The notes: generated by a model from the letters alone, not told the origin. 64,000 nucleotides of DNA from RGIG3701 sp017403345 (GCA_017403345.1 JAFQOH010000026.1:1-64000), one strand, 5' to 3'; numbered from the stretch's first letter, positions 26,518-35,316 are shown. Numbers and translations are program-made.

Positions 26518-28256
26518 TGCGTCAGATTCTCCACGTAAAATTTCTGCCAAAGGGCCTCGCGCTCTTTTTTCTGTTCCTCTGTCGGATCCCAAAAAGAGTA
26601 CGGTCTCGCCAAGCGGATCCCCTGCTCTGTCAGAAGAGTCGGTGCGACGTCACGCAGCAGAACGACCTGGTCATTCACGGTCATTTCCGTCCTGGAAGTA
26701 TTCGGACGTTTCACCAAAAGTACCGGATGAAACTGTTCGCTGACCGGCGAGCCGTGGAAACCATGATCGCCGCAGATCACGATCCATGAATTTTCATAGA
26801 CTCCGCTTTTTTTAAGATATTCGAGGTAGCTGTCGACCCCATCCAAAAAATATGTCTGACCGGTTTGAGTAAATTGGTCCAAGGATCCTCGAGACTCGTA
26901 CTCATTCACGAAGTGCATTCCGTAAAGGTGAATGAGTTTAAAGCATTTCTCCGGCATGGTCTGAGCTTCAGACGGTACGGTGAAAAACGGAGTGTCCAAG
27001 GGCGCAAACCGCAGCGCGTTTTCTTTGGGAGTCCGCGCGTTCGGCTCTTCTTCCTTCTTTTCCTTCTCCTTTTCTTCCTCTGCGGATGCCGTTTTTGTTT
27101 TTTGAACCATCCCGTCCCACGAGGAAATTCTCTCGCCGGAGTACAGTCGGTACGCATTTTCAAGCCCTTTTTGGGATAGATCAAAAACCGTCGGTTTGAA
27201 AAGCAGCGGTGAAAGACGATAGAGAGTGTGGGGAATGATCGTCTCGGCCAGAACGCGGAGAGAGAGAAGGCGTTTTTTCTCCTCCTGGTCCCGTTTCATA
27301 TCGATATTTGCAGCCAAATGTTCATCCTGCGGAAAATAAACACAGGTCCCGCTGAAGGAGTAAAGTTCAGTCCGAAACGCGTTTTCCCGGAGTTTCCGCA
27401 AAAATGAATCCTGCTCAGAGTACATTTGAGCCAAGGAGCCAAAATAGGCCGGATCTCCGGTTTGAAAAATGGAGGAATCCGTTTGCTCAAAAACGTTTTT
27501 GGTAACGTCCCACGTTTTGGTCTCATCAAATTGAGCATTGCCGGTCAAGAGGGTCGGCATCGCGTAAAAAGTTTGCGGGTACATTGAGAGAAAACGCGGG
27601 AAATATTCAAAATCTTTGAGCACTTTTTCAACTTCTCCGGATGAGGAAGCGCAGACTTTTGAAAAATAGTCTGATTCGAGTGAATCCAGCACTAGAAGAA
27701 TGATGTTTTCCTGACTAGAATGTCGGAAAAGGTCTGAATGTTCTGCATACATGATACGGTTCAGAGACGATTCCCGATACGAACATAATGCGGGTAAAAT
27801 GACCAGAAGCTGGGAAAAGAGTATCAGTATGGAAAACTGGAGGTATTTTTTTTCCACGCTGCTTCGGAAATGAAATACCAGCCGGAAAATTCCGAAATAA
27901 ATGACCAGTTCCAGGATCCCGAAAATTGGATGCCCGGAAAAATCATGGATCGTTTCTGGAGTACCGCCAAGCGGCCAAAGCAGGAAACTGCCCTGAAACC
28001 AGAGGCAAAGACAAAACGCGAAGAGGGATAAAACTGCCTGCGGAAAAAAACGGCTGCGGACGAAAAGAAGCAGTCCGGCCGCCGACATTCCAAAAATAGC
28101 AAGGCAAAACACGCCGCCAAGGACACCAAGCTGCTGGAGCGTGAAAGAATAGTCGCGAAGATTCCCAAGGTAAATATTGAATAGCGTCAAAAAAATGAGC
28201 CCGCTAAGCAAGCCTGAAACTGCAAGTATTTTACGGATCTTTTCAGAAGTACTCAT
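26514..28256 (-). CDS. Membrane alkaline-phosphatase-superfamily protein (LtaS/YejM-like), copy 1
   Basis: A 580-residue protein with about five N-terminal TM segments (within residues 10-165) and a large extracytoplasmic domain of the sulfatase/alkaline-phosphatase fold. NIILLVLDSLESDYF holds the first metal-site Asp, YAMPTLLTG has the likely nucleophile Thr, and IVICGDHGFH has the late Asp-His pair. This architecture is that of LTA synthase and phosphoethanolamine transferases or PbgA/YejM, so it may move a phospho-alcohol onto a surface glycan; some family members are not catalytic. A Glu/Lys-rich linker lies at ~400-420. It has the same C-terminal 24 residues as its paralogue at 28500-30188. 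Confidence 0.82.
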   Translation of the reverse strand: MSTSEKIRKILAVSGLLSGLIFLTLFNIYLGNLRDYSFTLQQLGVLGGVFCLAIFGMSAAGLLLFVRSRFFPQAVLSLFAFCLCLWFQGSFLLWPLGGTPETIHDFSGHPIFGILELVIYFGIFRLVFHFRSSVEKKYLQFSILILFSQLLVILPALCSYRESSLNRIMYAEHSDLFRHSSQENIILLVLDSLESDYFSKVCASSSGEVEKVLKDFEYFPRFLSMYPQTFYAMPTLLTGNAQFDETKTWDVTKNVFEQTDSSIFQTGDPAYFGSLAQMYSEQDSFLRKLRENAFRTELYSFSGTCVYFPQDEHLAANIDMKRDQEEKKRLLSLRVLAETIIPHTLYRLSPLLFKPTVFDLSQKGLENAYRLYSGERISSWDGMVQKTKTASAEEEKEKEKKEEEPNARTPKENALRFAPLDTPFFTVPSEAQTMPEKCFKLIHLYGMHFVNEYESRGSLDQFTQTGQTYFLDGVDSYLEYLKKSGVYENSWIVICGDHGFHGSPVSEQFHPVLLVKRPNTSRTEMTVNDQVVLLRDVAPTLLTEQGIRLARPYSFWDPTEEQKKEREALWQKFYVENLTQ

Positions 28257-28373
28257 TTTTTGTTCCTTAAGGTCTTTTGTTTCACTCTGTTTTTCGTTAC
28301 TGAGGACCCATTAATTTCATGGCAGCCTCGAAAAACTGCATTTTCAAACAAAGTTACCGCAACTGAAAACGCC

Positions 28374-28402
28374 ATTATAGCATGTGCCGGATCTATCGTC
28401 AA
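28374..28402 (-). promoter_or_regulatory. Strong sigma70-like promoter of the second half of the glycan operon
   Basis: The minus strand reads TTGACG, 17 bases, TATAAT. It lies about 118 bases upstream of the start at 28256, right next to the GT2 remnant, and should drive 28256-23367. Confidence 0.8.
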
Positions 28403-28437
28403 GGGGTTACTGGATGGGACCATTTACCGGAAACGAT

Positions 28438-28503
28438 CTGCATGCGAATGGGAGACCCTTCTCCGTTGGATCTGCACAGCACGATGGAAAACGTCGATTT
28501 TAT
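28438..28503 (-). pseudogene. Remnant of the 5' end of a duplicated GT2 gene
   Basis: The minus strand matches the first ~22 codons of the GT2 gene at 26517 (IKSTFSIVLC..NGE against MKSTVSIALC..NGE), directly after the paralogous phosphatase-superfamily gene. One C-to-T change turned the ATGA overlap into ATAA, which removes the start codon and swaps the stop TGA for TAA. Indels follow and similarity fades near 28438. Confidence 0.85.
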
Positions 28504-30188
28504 TGCGTCAGATTCTCCACGTAAAATTTCTGCCAAAGGGCCTCGCGCTCTTTTTTCTGTTCCTCTGTCGGTGTCCAGAGCGAATACGGTTTGGAAAGGG
28601 AAATGCCGAGTTCACCGAGGAGTGAGGGCGCAATGTCGCGCATCAGGACGACGTTTTCGTTTTTCGTCATTTCATCCTGCCGGGAATGCGGACGTTTTAC
28701 CAGAAGGAGCGGGTTGAACTGGCGTGAAACGGGCGAAAGGTGATTTCCGTGGTCGCCGAGGATCAGGATCCACGAATTATCGTAGGCTCCGTTGCGTTTC
28801 AGAAATTCCAGGTAGTTTCCGATCCCCTGAATGAAATAGCAGCGGCCCCAGCTCGTGTAAGCATGCGCATGGTCCGTTTCCAGCTCCGGAGACACCGGAA
28901 TGTCGTGAACGCCCTGAAGGTGGATCACCTTGAAAAGCGGCTGCGGAATGCGTTTGGCTCTTTCCGGCGGCTGAAAGAAAAGGGAATCGTACGGTGAGGA
29001 TTTGGCGTGCGATCCGTCCGTCAGAACTTCTTCGCCAAGAATTCCGCTCTCTTCCTGAGCGAGATAAAGTTCCTTGCCGGAGTAGGCTCGATACGCGGAT
29101 GCCTGGGCCGTGCGCAGAGTCTGGAAAACCTGCGTTTTGAAAAGCAGCGGGGAGATCCGGTAAAGTGCATTGGGGAGAATGTCTTCCGAAACGACGCTGA
29201 GCGAGATCAGACGTTTCGCTTCTTCTCCGTTCATGCCGACGTTTGCGATGATCTGCTCGTTCCAGCAAAACCAGAGAACGATATTCGGCAGACTGTGTAA
29301 TTCATTACGGAACCCTTTTTTGACCAGCTGACCCGGAATACACGTTTCTTCTTCGTACATTTTGTCTTTGGCTTCATTGTACCCGTTGAAACTTTTCTCG
29401 GATTGATTCCAGACGTTCTTTCGCACGTCCCAAGTTCGTGTCCGGTCAAACAGATCGCTTCCGCTTAAGAGCGTTGGAAACGCGAAAAAAGTCTGCGGAT
29501 ACATTGAAAGAAAGCGAGGAAAACACTCAAAATCCTTCAGGATCGGCGCGAGCTCCTTTTCTGCGCCGGCACACGTTTTTTGAAAGTAGTCGTACTCCAG
29601 CGAATCGATCGCGATGAAAATGATGTTTTCCTGGTCGGAAACTTGAAAAAGTTCATCCGGAGTTGGATGGCTCTGACGGGAAAGTTTCTCTGGTCCGTAC
29701 TTGGAAAAAAGCGGAAGAAGGACCAAAATTTGCGAGAAAATGATCACCCCGGCCAGCGTCATCGGCTTTTGAAGGAGCTGCGGACGAAAACGAAAAACGC
29801 AGGTGAAGATCAGGGCGTAAACTGCGAGTTCTAAGATGCCGAAAAGCGGCTGAGTCGAGAACGAGTGCAGTTTTTCACCGCTGATGGGCCAAAGAAGAAA
29901 ACTTCCCTGGACCCACACACAGAAAACGATCCCCCAAAGCAGTGCGGCTGCGAATTGGGAAAGGTCCCTCTTTAAAAATCGGTCTGCAAGCAATGGAAGC
30001 AGCGAAACACACAGCACAGATCCCCAGATCCCAAGGCAAACAGGAACGAGGATGGCAAGAAGCTGGCCGAGCCGGAAGGTGTACTCCTGAAGATTTCCGA
30101 GGTAAATGCACAGCGCGGAGTTAAAGACCAGAAAAGCCAAAACTCCGGCTGCGGTCAGTAAATTTTTCAGTTTTTCGGAAATTCGCAT
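28500..30188 (-). CDS. Membrane alkaline-phosphatase-superfamily protein (LtaS/YejM-like), copy 2
   Basis: About 562 residues, paralogous to 26514-28256: the same five-TM N-terminus (TYLGNLQ.YTFRLGQLL pattern), NIIFIAIDSLEYDYF, FAFPTLLSG, ILILGDHGNH and an identical C-terminus (EEQKKEREALWQKF). It is likely extracytoplasmic, with a possible phospho-transfer or regulatory role. The start at 30188 has AGGCGG upstream; the frame is open to 30260. Its stop, TAA, arose where copy 1 has TGA. It follows the NoeA-like gene by 68 bases on the same strand. Confidence 0.82.
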   Translation of the reverse strand: MRISEKLKNLLTAAGVLAFLVFNSALCIYLGNLQEYTFRLGQLLAILVPVCLGIWGSVLCVSLLPLLADRFLKRDLSQFAAALLWGIVFCVWVQGSFLLWPISGEKLHSFSTQPLFGILELAVYALIFTCVFRFRPQLLQKPMTLAGVIIFSQILVLLPLFSKYGPEKLSRQSHPTPDELFQVSDQENIIFIAIDSLEYDYFQKTCAGAEKELAPILKDFECFPRFLSMYPQTFFAFPTLLSGSDLFDRTRTWDVRKNVWNQSEKSFNGYNEAKDKMYEEETCIPGQLVKKGFRNELHSLPNIVLWFCWNEQIIANVGMNGEEAKRLISLSVVSEDILPNALYRISPLLFKTQVFQTLRTAQASAYRAYSGKELYLAQEESGILGEEVLTDGSHAKSSPYDSLFFQPPERAKRIPQPLFKVIHLQGVHDIPVSPELETDHAHAYTSWGRCYFIQGIGNYLEFLKRNGAYDNSWILILGDHGNHLSPVSRQFNPLLLVKRPHSRQDEMTKNENVVLMRDIAPSLLGELGISLSKPYSLWTPTEEQKKEREALWQKFYVENLTQ

Positions 30189-30256
30189 TTTGTGCCGCCT
30201 GTTTTCCTGAATTGAAACTTTAAATGGGGGTGGACCAACGGAAAGGGGCCGTGCGC

Positions 30257-31663
30257 TCACCGCTGGAAAAACAGGATCGTCCGCAGGGAATCCTTCACCG
30301 GGAACTGTTCTGCACGGCTGAAGTATTTCGAAAATGCCTCAAGACAGTGTGCCAGATCGTAGTTCGGGAAAATGTCCTCGCGGGAACGGAGGAGACGCTG
30401 CGTCTGTGAGTCTTCCTTCGGCACGAACTCCAGAACGGCATGATCGCCAAGTCGGCTGAGCATCTGCGCGACGTAGTCCATCGGCAGATTGTTTCCGATG
30501 CACAAATGATGGATCAGCGCAAGCGAAAACGAAAGATCGCACCGCGCACGGTCAAGAAACCCGCTTCGTTCCGCGTTCAGCCAGCCAATGCCGGGCGTCG
30601 GATTGCAGAGATCCTGCAGGATCGGGTAAATGTTCCGTTCTTTAGCGCGCCGGACCTGAACGTAGTTCTTGTCTACCGCTACCGGGTCAATGTCTGCCGA
30701 GATGATCGTCTCGACCGACGCAGGAAGTACGCGCGAAAATTCACCGCAGTTCGCTCCAAGGTCCACCACCTTTCGCGGTTCCAGCCGGGCACAGATCTCC
30801 GCGACGATCTGCTGTTTGTATTCAAACGCGCTGTCGGAGTAGTTCGTGTCTTCGTAGTAGTTGCCCCACTCCGTCTGCGGATATGGCGCCGAAATTCCCT
30901 GAACCATTTGGAGCAGACTTTCGATCAGCGATTTGAGCTGACGCAGCGGGAGCTTTTTCTTGGGCTGCGCGGTCTGTTCGCAGCGTGTGCTTTCATACTT
31001 CCGCAGAAGTTTGGCGTGCCAGTGAACGTGGATCTGGCAGGAGGGACTGAACCGCGTGGTCCACGGAAGGTTTTTCGACACGAAATCGACTGGGAAGCCG
31101 TCGATCCAGTCACGGAACAGCGCGGAAAACCGCAGATCCCGGCGGCCCATCAAAAGCAGCGGACCAAGAAAGTGCATCACGAACTGACGGTATGCCGTCC
31201 AAGGACGTCCTTCTTCGTATTTTTCAAACGAAAGCAGGTCGATGAAGATCGGACGGCCGCGAAACATCTGCACATTGTACGCAGACGCGTCCTTGAGCGT
31301 CATCCCTTTCTCGAGCGCTGCCTGCTGGATCTTGAGCGTCAGGACCGCGGCGTCTTTCAGCTGATGGAAACACCATTCGCACGGCCACGAAACGAACGGG
31401 ACTTTTTCCACTTCAAGCCATTTCCAGACTTGTGCCCCTGATTCCTGCCCGCGTTCCGGAATCGGACACGCTTCAAGCTCCCGGTACGGGATCAGCCACT
31501 TTTTTGACTGAAGTTCACTCCCAAGACCGCTCGAAACGAAAAACTCGTAGTCTTCACGTCCTTTTTCCGTCACCGTCCGAAAGATCGCACCGTCACTCTC
31601 AAATACGTTTCCCGCCGGGTCGCGAAATGAGCCAAAATTCTGTTTCGTTTGCCGTTCTGTCAC
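30257..31663 (-). CDS. NoeA-like two-domain protein with C-terminal SAM methyltransferase
   Basis: A 468-residue protein. The N-terminal half contains MTLKDASAYNVQMFRGRP and FIDLLSFEKYEEG, a kinase-like 'KDxxxxNV..G.P.FID' pattern also seen in NoeA-type proteins of nodulation and capsule clusters. The C-terminal half is a class I methyltransferase: KVVDLGANCGEFSRVL (motif I, about 290-305), ISADIDPVAVD, CDLSFSLALIHHL. A sugar O-methyltransferase role is likely; the N-terminal domain's role is not clear. The start is GTG at 31663 overlapping the stop of the small upstream gene (GTGA), with AGGAG eight bases upstream. Confidence 0.8.
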   Translation of the reverse strand: MTERQTKQNFGSFRDPAGNVFESDGAIFRTVTEKGREDYEFFVSSGLGSELQSKKWLIPYRELEACPIPERGQESGAQVWKWLEVEKVPFVSWPCEWCFHQLKDAAVLTLKIQQAALEKGMTLKDASAYNVQMFRGRPIFIDLLSFEKYEEGRPWTAYRQFVMHFLGPLLLMGRRDLRFSALFRDWIDGFPVDFVSKNLPWTTRFSPSCQIHVHWHAKLLRKYESTRCEQTAQPKKKLPLRQLKSLIESLLQMVQGISAPYPQTEWGNYYEDTNYSDSAFEYKQQIVAEICARLEPRKVVDLGANCGEFSRVLPASVETIISADIDPVAVDKNYVQVRRAKERNIYPILQDLCNPTPGIGWLNAERSGFLDRARCDLSFSLALIHHLCIGNNLPMDYVAQMLSRLGDHAVLEFVPKEDSQTQRLLRSREDIFPNYDLAHCLEAFSKYFSRAEQFPVKDSLRTILFFQR

Positions 31664-31872
31664 TTTGCCGACTCCTGATCTCCAGGACCTGCTGTTTCTG
31701 AAACGTTTTCTTCCGCGTCGTTCCAGTCATCAAGCGCTTTGTCTGTTTTGGATTTTGAACCTTTAAAAAGGTTGACGATCGGCTTGAAAAAAGCAAGGAC
31801 ACCCAGAAAACCTGTCGCCAGGATCTGGAGGATCAGACTTCCCGTAAAGGGGTCAAGATACGCAAAAAACAT
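31660..31872 (-). CDS. Small membrane protein with DPFTGS motif
   Basis: A 70-residue protein. YLDPFTGSLILQILATGFLGVLAFFK contains a single TM segment preceded by a DPxTGS motif, then a charged tail. Small proteins with this 'YLDPGTGSLxLQ' start recur next to polysaccharide and sulfatase-like genes. I cannot assign a function; membrane anchoring or assembly for the glycan enzymes is plausible. Its stop overlaps the GTG start of the NoeA-like gene, so they are coupled. It is the first gene of the minus-strand glycan operon. Confidence 0.75.
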   Translation of the reverse strand: MFFAYLDPFTGSLILQILATGFLGVLAFFKPIVNLFKGSKSKTDKALDDWNDAEENVSETAGPGDQESAK

Positions 31873-32039
31873 AAAATTACCTGCTGATATTTTGGTTTGT
31901 TTGGACTGTATGGTATATTTTGGTTTTATCGGCAGGCTCGATTTTTTTGTTTAGAATGGCACCGTGGAAATTTTTTTAAAATTTATGGAGGCCGACGGTA
32001 AGACTCTAAGACTCTGCGTAAAATTTTTTCGTGCGGTTC

Positions 32040-32067
32040 TTTACAAAAAATGGAAATCGTGTATAAT
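32040..32067 (+). promoter_or_regulatory. Promoter of trpS
   Basis: TTTACA, 16 bases, TATAAT, about 55 bases before the trpS ATG. It fits a housekeeping promoter. Confidence 0.75.
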
Positions 32068-32121
32068 GGGACGCAGAATTTGTTTTTCATTGCGTTTTTT
32101 TACCTTTCAGGAGCGTAAATC

Positions 32122-33096
32122 ATGAGAATTTTATCCGGCATCCAGCCGACCGGCAATCCGCATTGGGGCAACTATTTCGGAGCGAACCGACAGTACGTTA
32201 CGCTTCAGGGAAACAAAGACGACGCTTTTTACTTCATCGCAAACCTGCACGCCCTGACGACAGTGCGCGACAAAGAACGGCTCAGCCAGCAGACGTTCGA
32301 TATGGCGGTCTATTTTCTCGCGATCGGTCTGGATCCTGAAAAATCGACCCTTTTTGTGCAGTCGGATGTCCCGGAAGTGACGGAACTGACGTGGCTCCTT
32401 TTGACCTGCTGCCCGATGGGACTGCTGGAACGCTGTCATGCGTACAAAGAAAAGCTCGCAAAAGGACTCACTGCCGACGCGGGGCTCTTCACGTACCCGG
32501 TCCTCATGGCCGCAGACATTCTCGCGTACGATTCGGATCTCGTTCCGGTCGGCGAAGACCAGCAGCAGCATTTGGAAGTGACGCGCGATCTGGCGCAGAC
32601 GTTCAACTACCATTTTGGCGAGACGTTCATCCTGCCGAAAGCCTACGTCGTGCCCGCTGCCGGAAAAGTCCCCGGTACGGACGGCGAGAAAATGTCCAAG
32701 AGCTACAATAATACGCTGGAGGTCATCGAAGACGTCAAGGCGCAGAAGAAAAAGATCATGCGTATCGAGACAGACTGCCGGCCGATGGAAGATCCAAAGG
32801 ATCCGGAAACGGACAATCTGTACCTCCTCTACAAACTGTTCGCCAGCGACGAGCAGCGTCAGGAAATGGAAGAAATGTACCGGCGCGGCGGATTCGGTTA
32901 CGGCCAAGTGAAGAAAGAACTTGCGCGTATCGCGGAAGAGTACTTCGCTCCGATCCGGGAACGTTACGCGAAATTCCAGGCTGACCAGTCTTTCGTGCGT
33001 GACGTTTTGGCTGAAGGCGCCCGCCGTGCCCGTGCGAAAGCTGCGGAAGTTTTGGACCGCGCGCAGTCCAATTGCGGGATCTGTCTCCCGAAATAG
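32122..33096 (+). CDS. trpS: Tryptophanyl-tRNA synthetase
   Basis: A class I aminoacyl-tRNA synthetase, 324 residues, which charges tRNA-Trp. Landmarks are LSGIQPTGNPHWGNYFGA (the HIGH-equivalent reads PHWGN rather than the common HLGN), PVLMAADILAY, VPVGEDQQQHLEVTRDLA and GEKMSKS for the KMSKS loop. Start, RBS (TCAGGAG) and length are normal. The gene is transcribed alone, with its own promoter and a strong terminator. Confidence 0.97.
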   Translation: MRILSGIQPTGNPHWGNYFGANRQYVTLQGNKDDAFYFIANLHALTTVRDKERLSQQTFDMAVYFLAIGLDPEKSTLFVQSDVPEVTELTWLLLTCCPMGLLERCHAYKEKLAKGLTADAGLFTYPVLMAADILAYDSDLVPVGEDQQQHLEVTRDLAQTFNYHFGETFILPKAYVVPAAGKVPGTDGEKMSKSYNNTLEVIEDVKAQKKKIMRIETDCRPMEDPKDPETDNLYLLYKLFASDEQRQEMEEMYRRGGFGYGQVKKELARIAEEYFAPIRERYAKFQADQSFVRDVLAEGARRARAKAAEVLDRAQSNCGICLPK

Positions 33097-33118
33097 TCCG
33101 GAACGTTTTCGTTCTGCA

Positions 33119-33170
33119 GTCACGTTCGGCAGTCACGTTCGGCTGTCGCGTTCGGCTGTCGCGTTCGGCT
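33119..33170. repeat. 13-bp tandem repeat downstream of trpS
   Basis: Four consecutive 13-base units of the form GTCRCGTTCGGCW between the trpS stop and its terminator. Confidence 0.75.
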
Positions 33171-33181
33171 GAAAAATGCAG

Positions 33182-33225
33182 GATCCCCGGCATCTCGAAT
33201 GACGAGGCGTCGCGGGGATCTTTTT
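33182..33225 (+). terminator. Terminator of trpS
   Basis: GATCCCCG and CGGGGATC pair around a 23-base loop that also pairs partly, followed by TTTTT. Confidence 0.85.
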
Positions 33226-33266
33226 ATGTGCGGAGAGTGGGAAAACGGCGGAAATTTCCGGAGAAA

Positions 33267-33902
33267 CTAGCGGACGCTGTCCGGAGCGGGAAGCTGCTGG
33301 ACGCTTTTTCCGGTCGCATCGATGATCTCGTAGCCGAGCAGCTGCTGATTTTCATCGTAGACGGCGACTTTCTGGAAACCGTCTGCGTTCACTGCGATCG
33401 TGCCGTTGGCCGGTGCTTGCGCAGACGGAGCTGACGGTTCGGCCGGAAGCATTGCCATCTGCGGAGCCTGTGCCATTTGCTGGGCCTGCATCATTTGCTG
33501 GGCGGGTCGCGCTGTCGGATTCGCGGACGCCTGGCGGTACGGAGCCTGCTGATACTGTGCCTGGTACTGCGGGGAGGCCATTCTCTGGTCCTGCTGCATC
33601 ACAGACGGAGCGTGCATCATGGAAGTTTGAGCCGGAGTGTCTCCCGGAATGTGCTGCGGTGCCCGGGCCGGCTGATTTTGGAGCGGGATCGGTTGACCGT
33701 TGGCGTCGTACGTGACCTGCTGGGGGACCTGCGTCTGATTGAACGCCGTTCCGCAGCGCTGACGAGCCAAGTTTGCACAGCATCCGTTCGCGTAGACCGG
33801 ACCGCAGTAATCGTATGGTGCACAGCACAGACTGCATCCGCTTGCCATGTACAGAAGGGCAAGACTGCTGACTGCAAAAAACAGGGAAAACACATTTTTC
33901 AT
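33267..33902 (-). CDS. Planctomycete-type lipoprotein, Gln/Pro/Ala-rich
   Basis: A 211-residue exported protein. The signal peptide ends in a lipobox-like LYMASGC, so the Cys would be lipidated. It is followed by a Cys/Tyr-rich patch (CSLCCAPYDYCGPVY) that recurs in planctomycete envelope proteins. The middle is a low-complexity Gln/Ala/Pro/Met stretch (QQAPYRQA, QMMQAQQMAQAPQM) and the C-terminus a short folded segment (FQKVAVYDENQQLLGYEIID). Function is unknown. The start at 33902 has GAGGA seven bases upstream; 33920 does not. Confidence 0.78.
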   Translation of the reverse strand: MKNVFSLFFAVSSLALLYMASGCSLCCAPYDYCGPVYANGCCANLARQRCGTAFNQTQVPQQVTYDANGQPIPLQNQPARAPQHIPGDTPAQTSMMHAPSVMQQDQRMASPQYQAQYQQAPYRQASANPTARPAQQMMQAQQMAQAPQMAMLPAEPSAPSAQAPANGTIAVNADGFQKVAVYDENQQLLGYEIIDATGKSVQQLPAPDSVR

Positions 33903-34165
33903 TTTTTTATCCTCTCGCACAAATCAGGAAACCGGCGCATTGGAATTTTCGCCGAAATCTCATTTCTGTGAGGATTTATCGGCTGTAGAATCGGCAAAAT
34001 CCAGAAAATTTCACCAAAAGTTAAAATTTTTTTTATCGTCAAGTCTTCTCTATTTTATGTGTTTTGCTTTTCGGTGTTTTTTCGAGGACTTTTGCTTGGG
34101 GCGGCGGAATGAGGTCATTACGGTTTTTCTTTCGAAAAACTGCAGCGAAGAAGATACCGTCCCCC

Positions 34166-34194
34166 TTGACATGTGGAGAGCCGTGGATTAAAAT
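34166..34194 (+). promoter_or_regulatory. Promoter of the first M42 peptidase gene
   Basis: TTGACA, 17 bases, TAAAAT, about 58 bases before the TTG start. Apart from this the 33903-34251 gap is AT-rich with no gene. Confidence 0.75.
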
Positions 34195-34251
34195 CTTGGG
34201 AAGTATTTCATAAAAAAATGAACGCTCAAATTTTTAGGAAAGGAGCGGAAA

Positions 34252-35316
34252 TTGGAAGAAAAATCGAGAGAATTTTTGAATCAGCTGCTTTTGACCCCGG
34301 GCGCGACGGGTCGTGAGGAAGCGGTGCAGGAGGTCGTGCGTGCGTATGCCGGCGGTTTTGCGGATTCCGTCACGACTGACGTGATGGGAAATGTCATTGC
34401 CGTCCGCAATGCTGACGCGCCGATCCGGATCATGCTTGCGGGACACTGCGACCAGATCGGACTTGGCGTCCGCTTCATTGACGCGGATGGGTTCATCTAC
34501 GTGCATTCGCTTGGCGGGTGGGACGTTCAGAATCTCATTGGCCAGCACGTGAGCATCTGGACGAAAAACGGTCCCGTCGCGGGCGTGATCGGCCGGAAAC
34601 CGATCCATCTTCAGGAGCCGGAAGATCGGAGCAAAGCGGCGAAACTCGGCGACATCTGGGTCGATATCGGTGCGCAGACTAAAGAAGAAGCGGAAGCGAA
34701 AGTTTCGCTCGGTGACCCGATCACCGTACGGTCTTTCGTGACCGAGCTGGAAAACTCCCTCATCGCCGCCCCGGCGACAGATGACCGGACGGGAGTTTGG
34801 ATCGTGATGGAGGCATTGCGCAGGATCGATGCGGAGAAGCTGAAATGCGCGGTCTACGCCGTTTCGACGACGCAGGAAGAGGAAGGATACCGCGGAGCCA
34901 AACCTGCCGCGTTCGGGATCCATCCGCACGTCGCGATCGCCGTGGATGTCACGTTTGCCAGCGACTGCCCGACGATCGAAGCTAAAAGATCCGGCGAGAT
35001 CAAAATGGGCGGCGGTCCCGTCATTGAGCGCGGTCCGAATTTCAGTCCGATCCTTGTGGAACGTCTTTGCGATGCCGCTGAAAAGAACGGGATCGGCTAC
35101 CAGCTTTGCGCGAATGGACGTCCCGGCGGAACGGATGCCTGCGTGCTTCAGATGACGCGTGAAGGTGCCGCGACTGGCGGGATCAGCATTCCGAACCGGT
35201 ACATGCACTCGCCGGTGGAAGTCGTTTCGCTCAAAGACCTGGATGCGTGCGCGGATCTGCTTGCGCGTCTGATCGAAGAACTGGACGAAAACGTCAGTTT
35301 CATTCCGTACGTTTGA
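34252..35316 (+). CDS. M42-family metallo-aminopeptidase
   Basis: A 354-residue cytoplasmic zinc/cobalt aminopeptidase of the M42 (FrvX/YsdC) family. Metal ligands and catalytic residues are visible: His in AGHCDQIGLG (~65), Asp in ATDDRTG (~176), Glu pair in TTQEEEGYRGA, Asp in AVDVTF and late His in NRYMHSPVEVV. The start is TTG at 34252, supported by GGAG six bases upstream and alignment with the paralogue that follows. It should trim N-terminal residues from peptides after proteasome- or protease-type degradation. Confidence 0.92.
   Translation: MEEKSREFLNQLLLTPGATGREEAVQEVVRAYAGGFADSVTTDVMGNVIAVRNADAPIRIMLAGHCDQIGLGVRFIDADGFIYVHSLGGWDVQNLIGQHVSIWTKNGPVAGVIGRKPIHLQEPEDRSKAAKLGDIWVDIGAQTKEEAEAKVSLGDPITVRSFVTELENSLIAAPATDDRTGVWIVMEALRRIDAEKLKCAVYAVSTTQEEEGYRGAKPAAFGIHPHVAIAVDVTFASDCPTIEAKRSGEIKMGGGPVIERGPNFSPILVERLCDAAEKNGIGYQLCANGRPGGTDACVLQMTREGAATGGISIPNRYMHSPVEVVSLKDLDACADLLARLIEELDENVSFIPYV

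Noticed and set aside
34211..34227. Shared AAAAATGAACGCTC string with 63206-63220
   Set aside because: A 14-base match is expected by chance several times in a window of this size, and the contexts differ.
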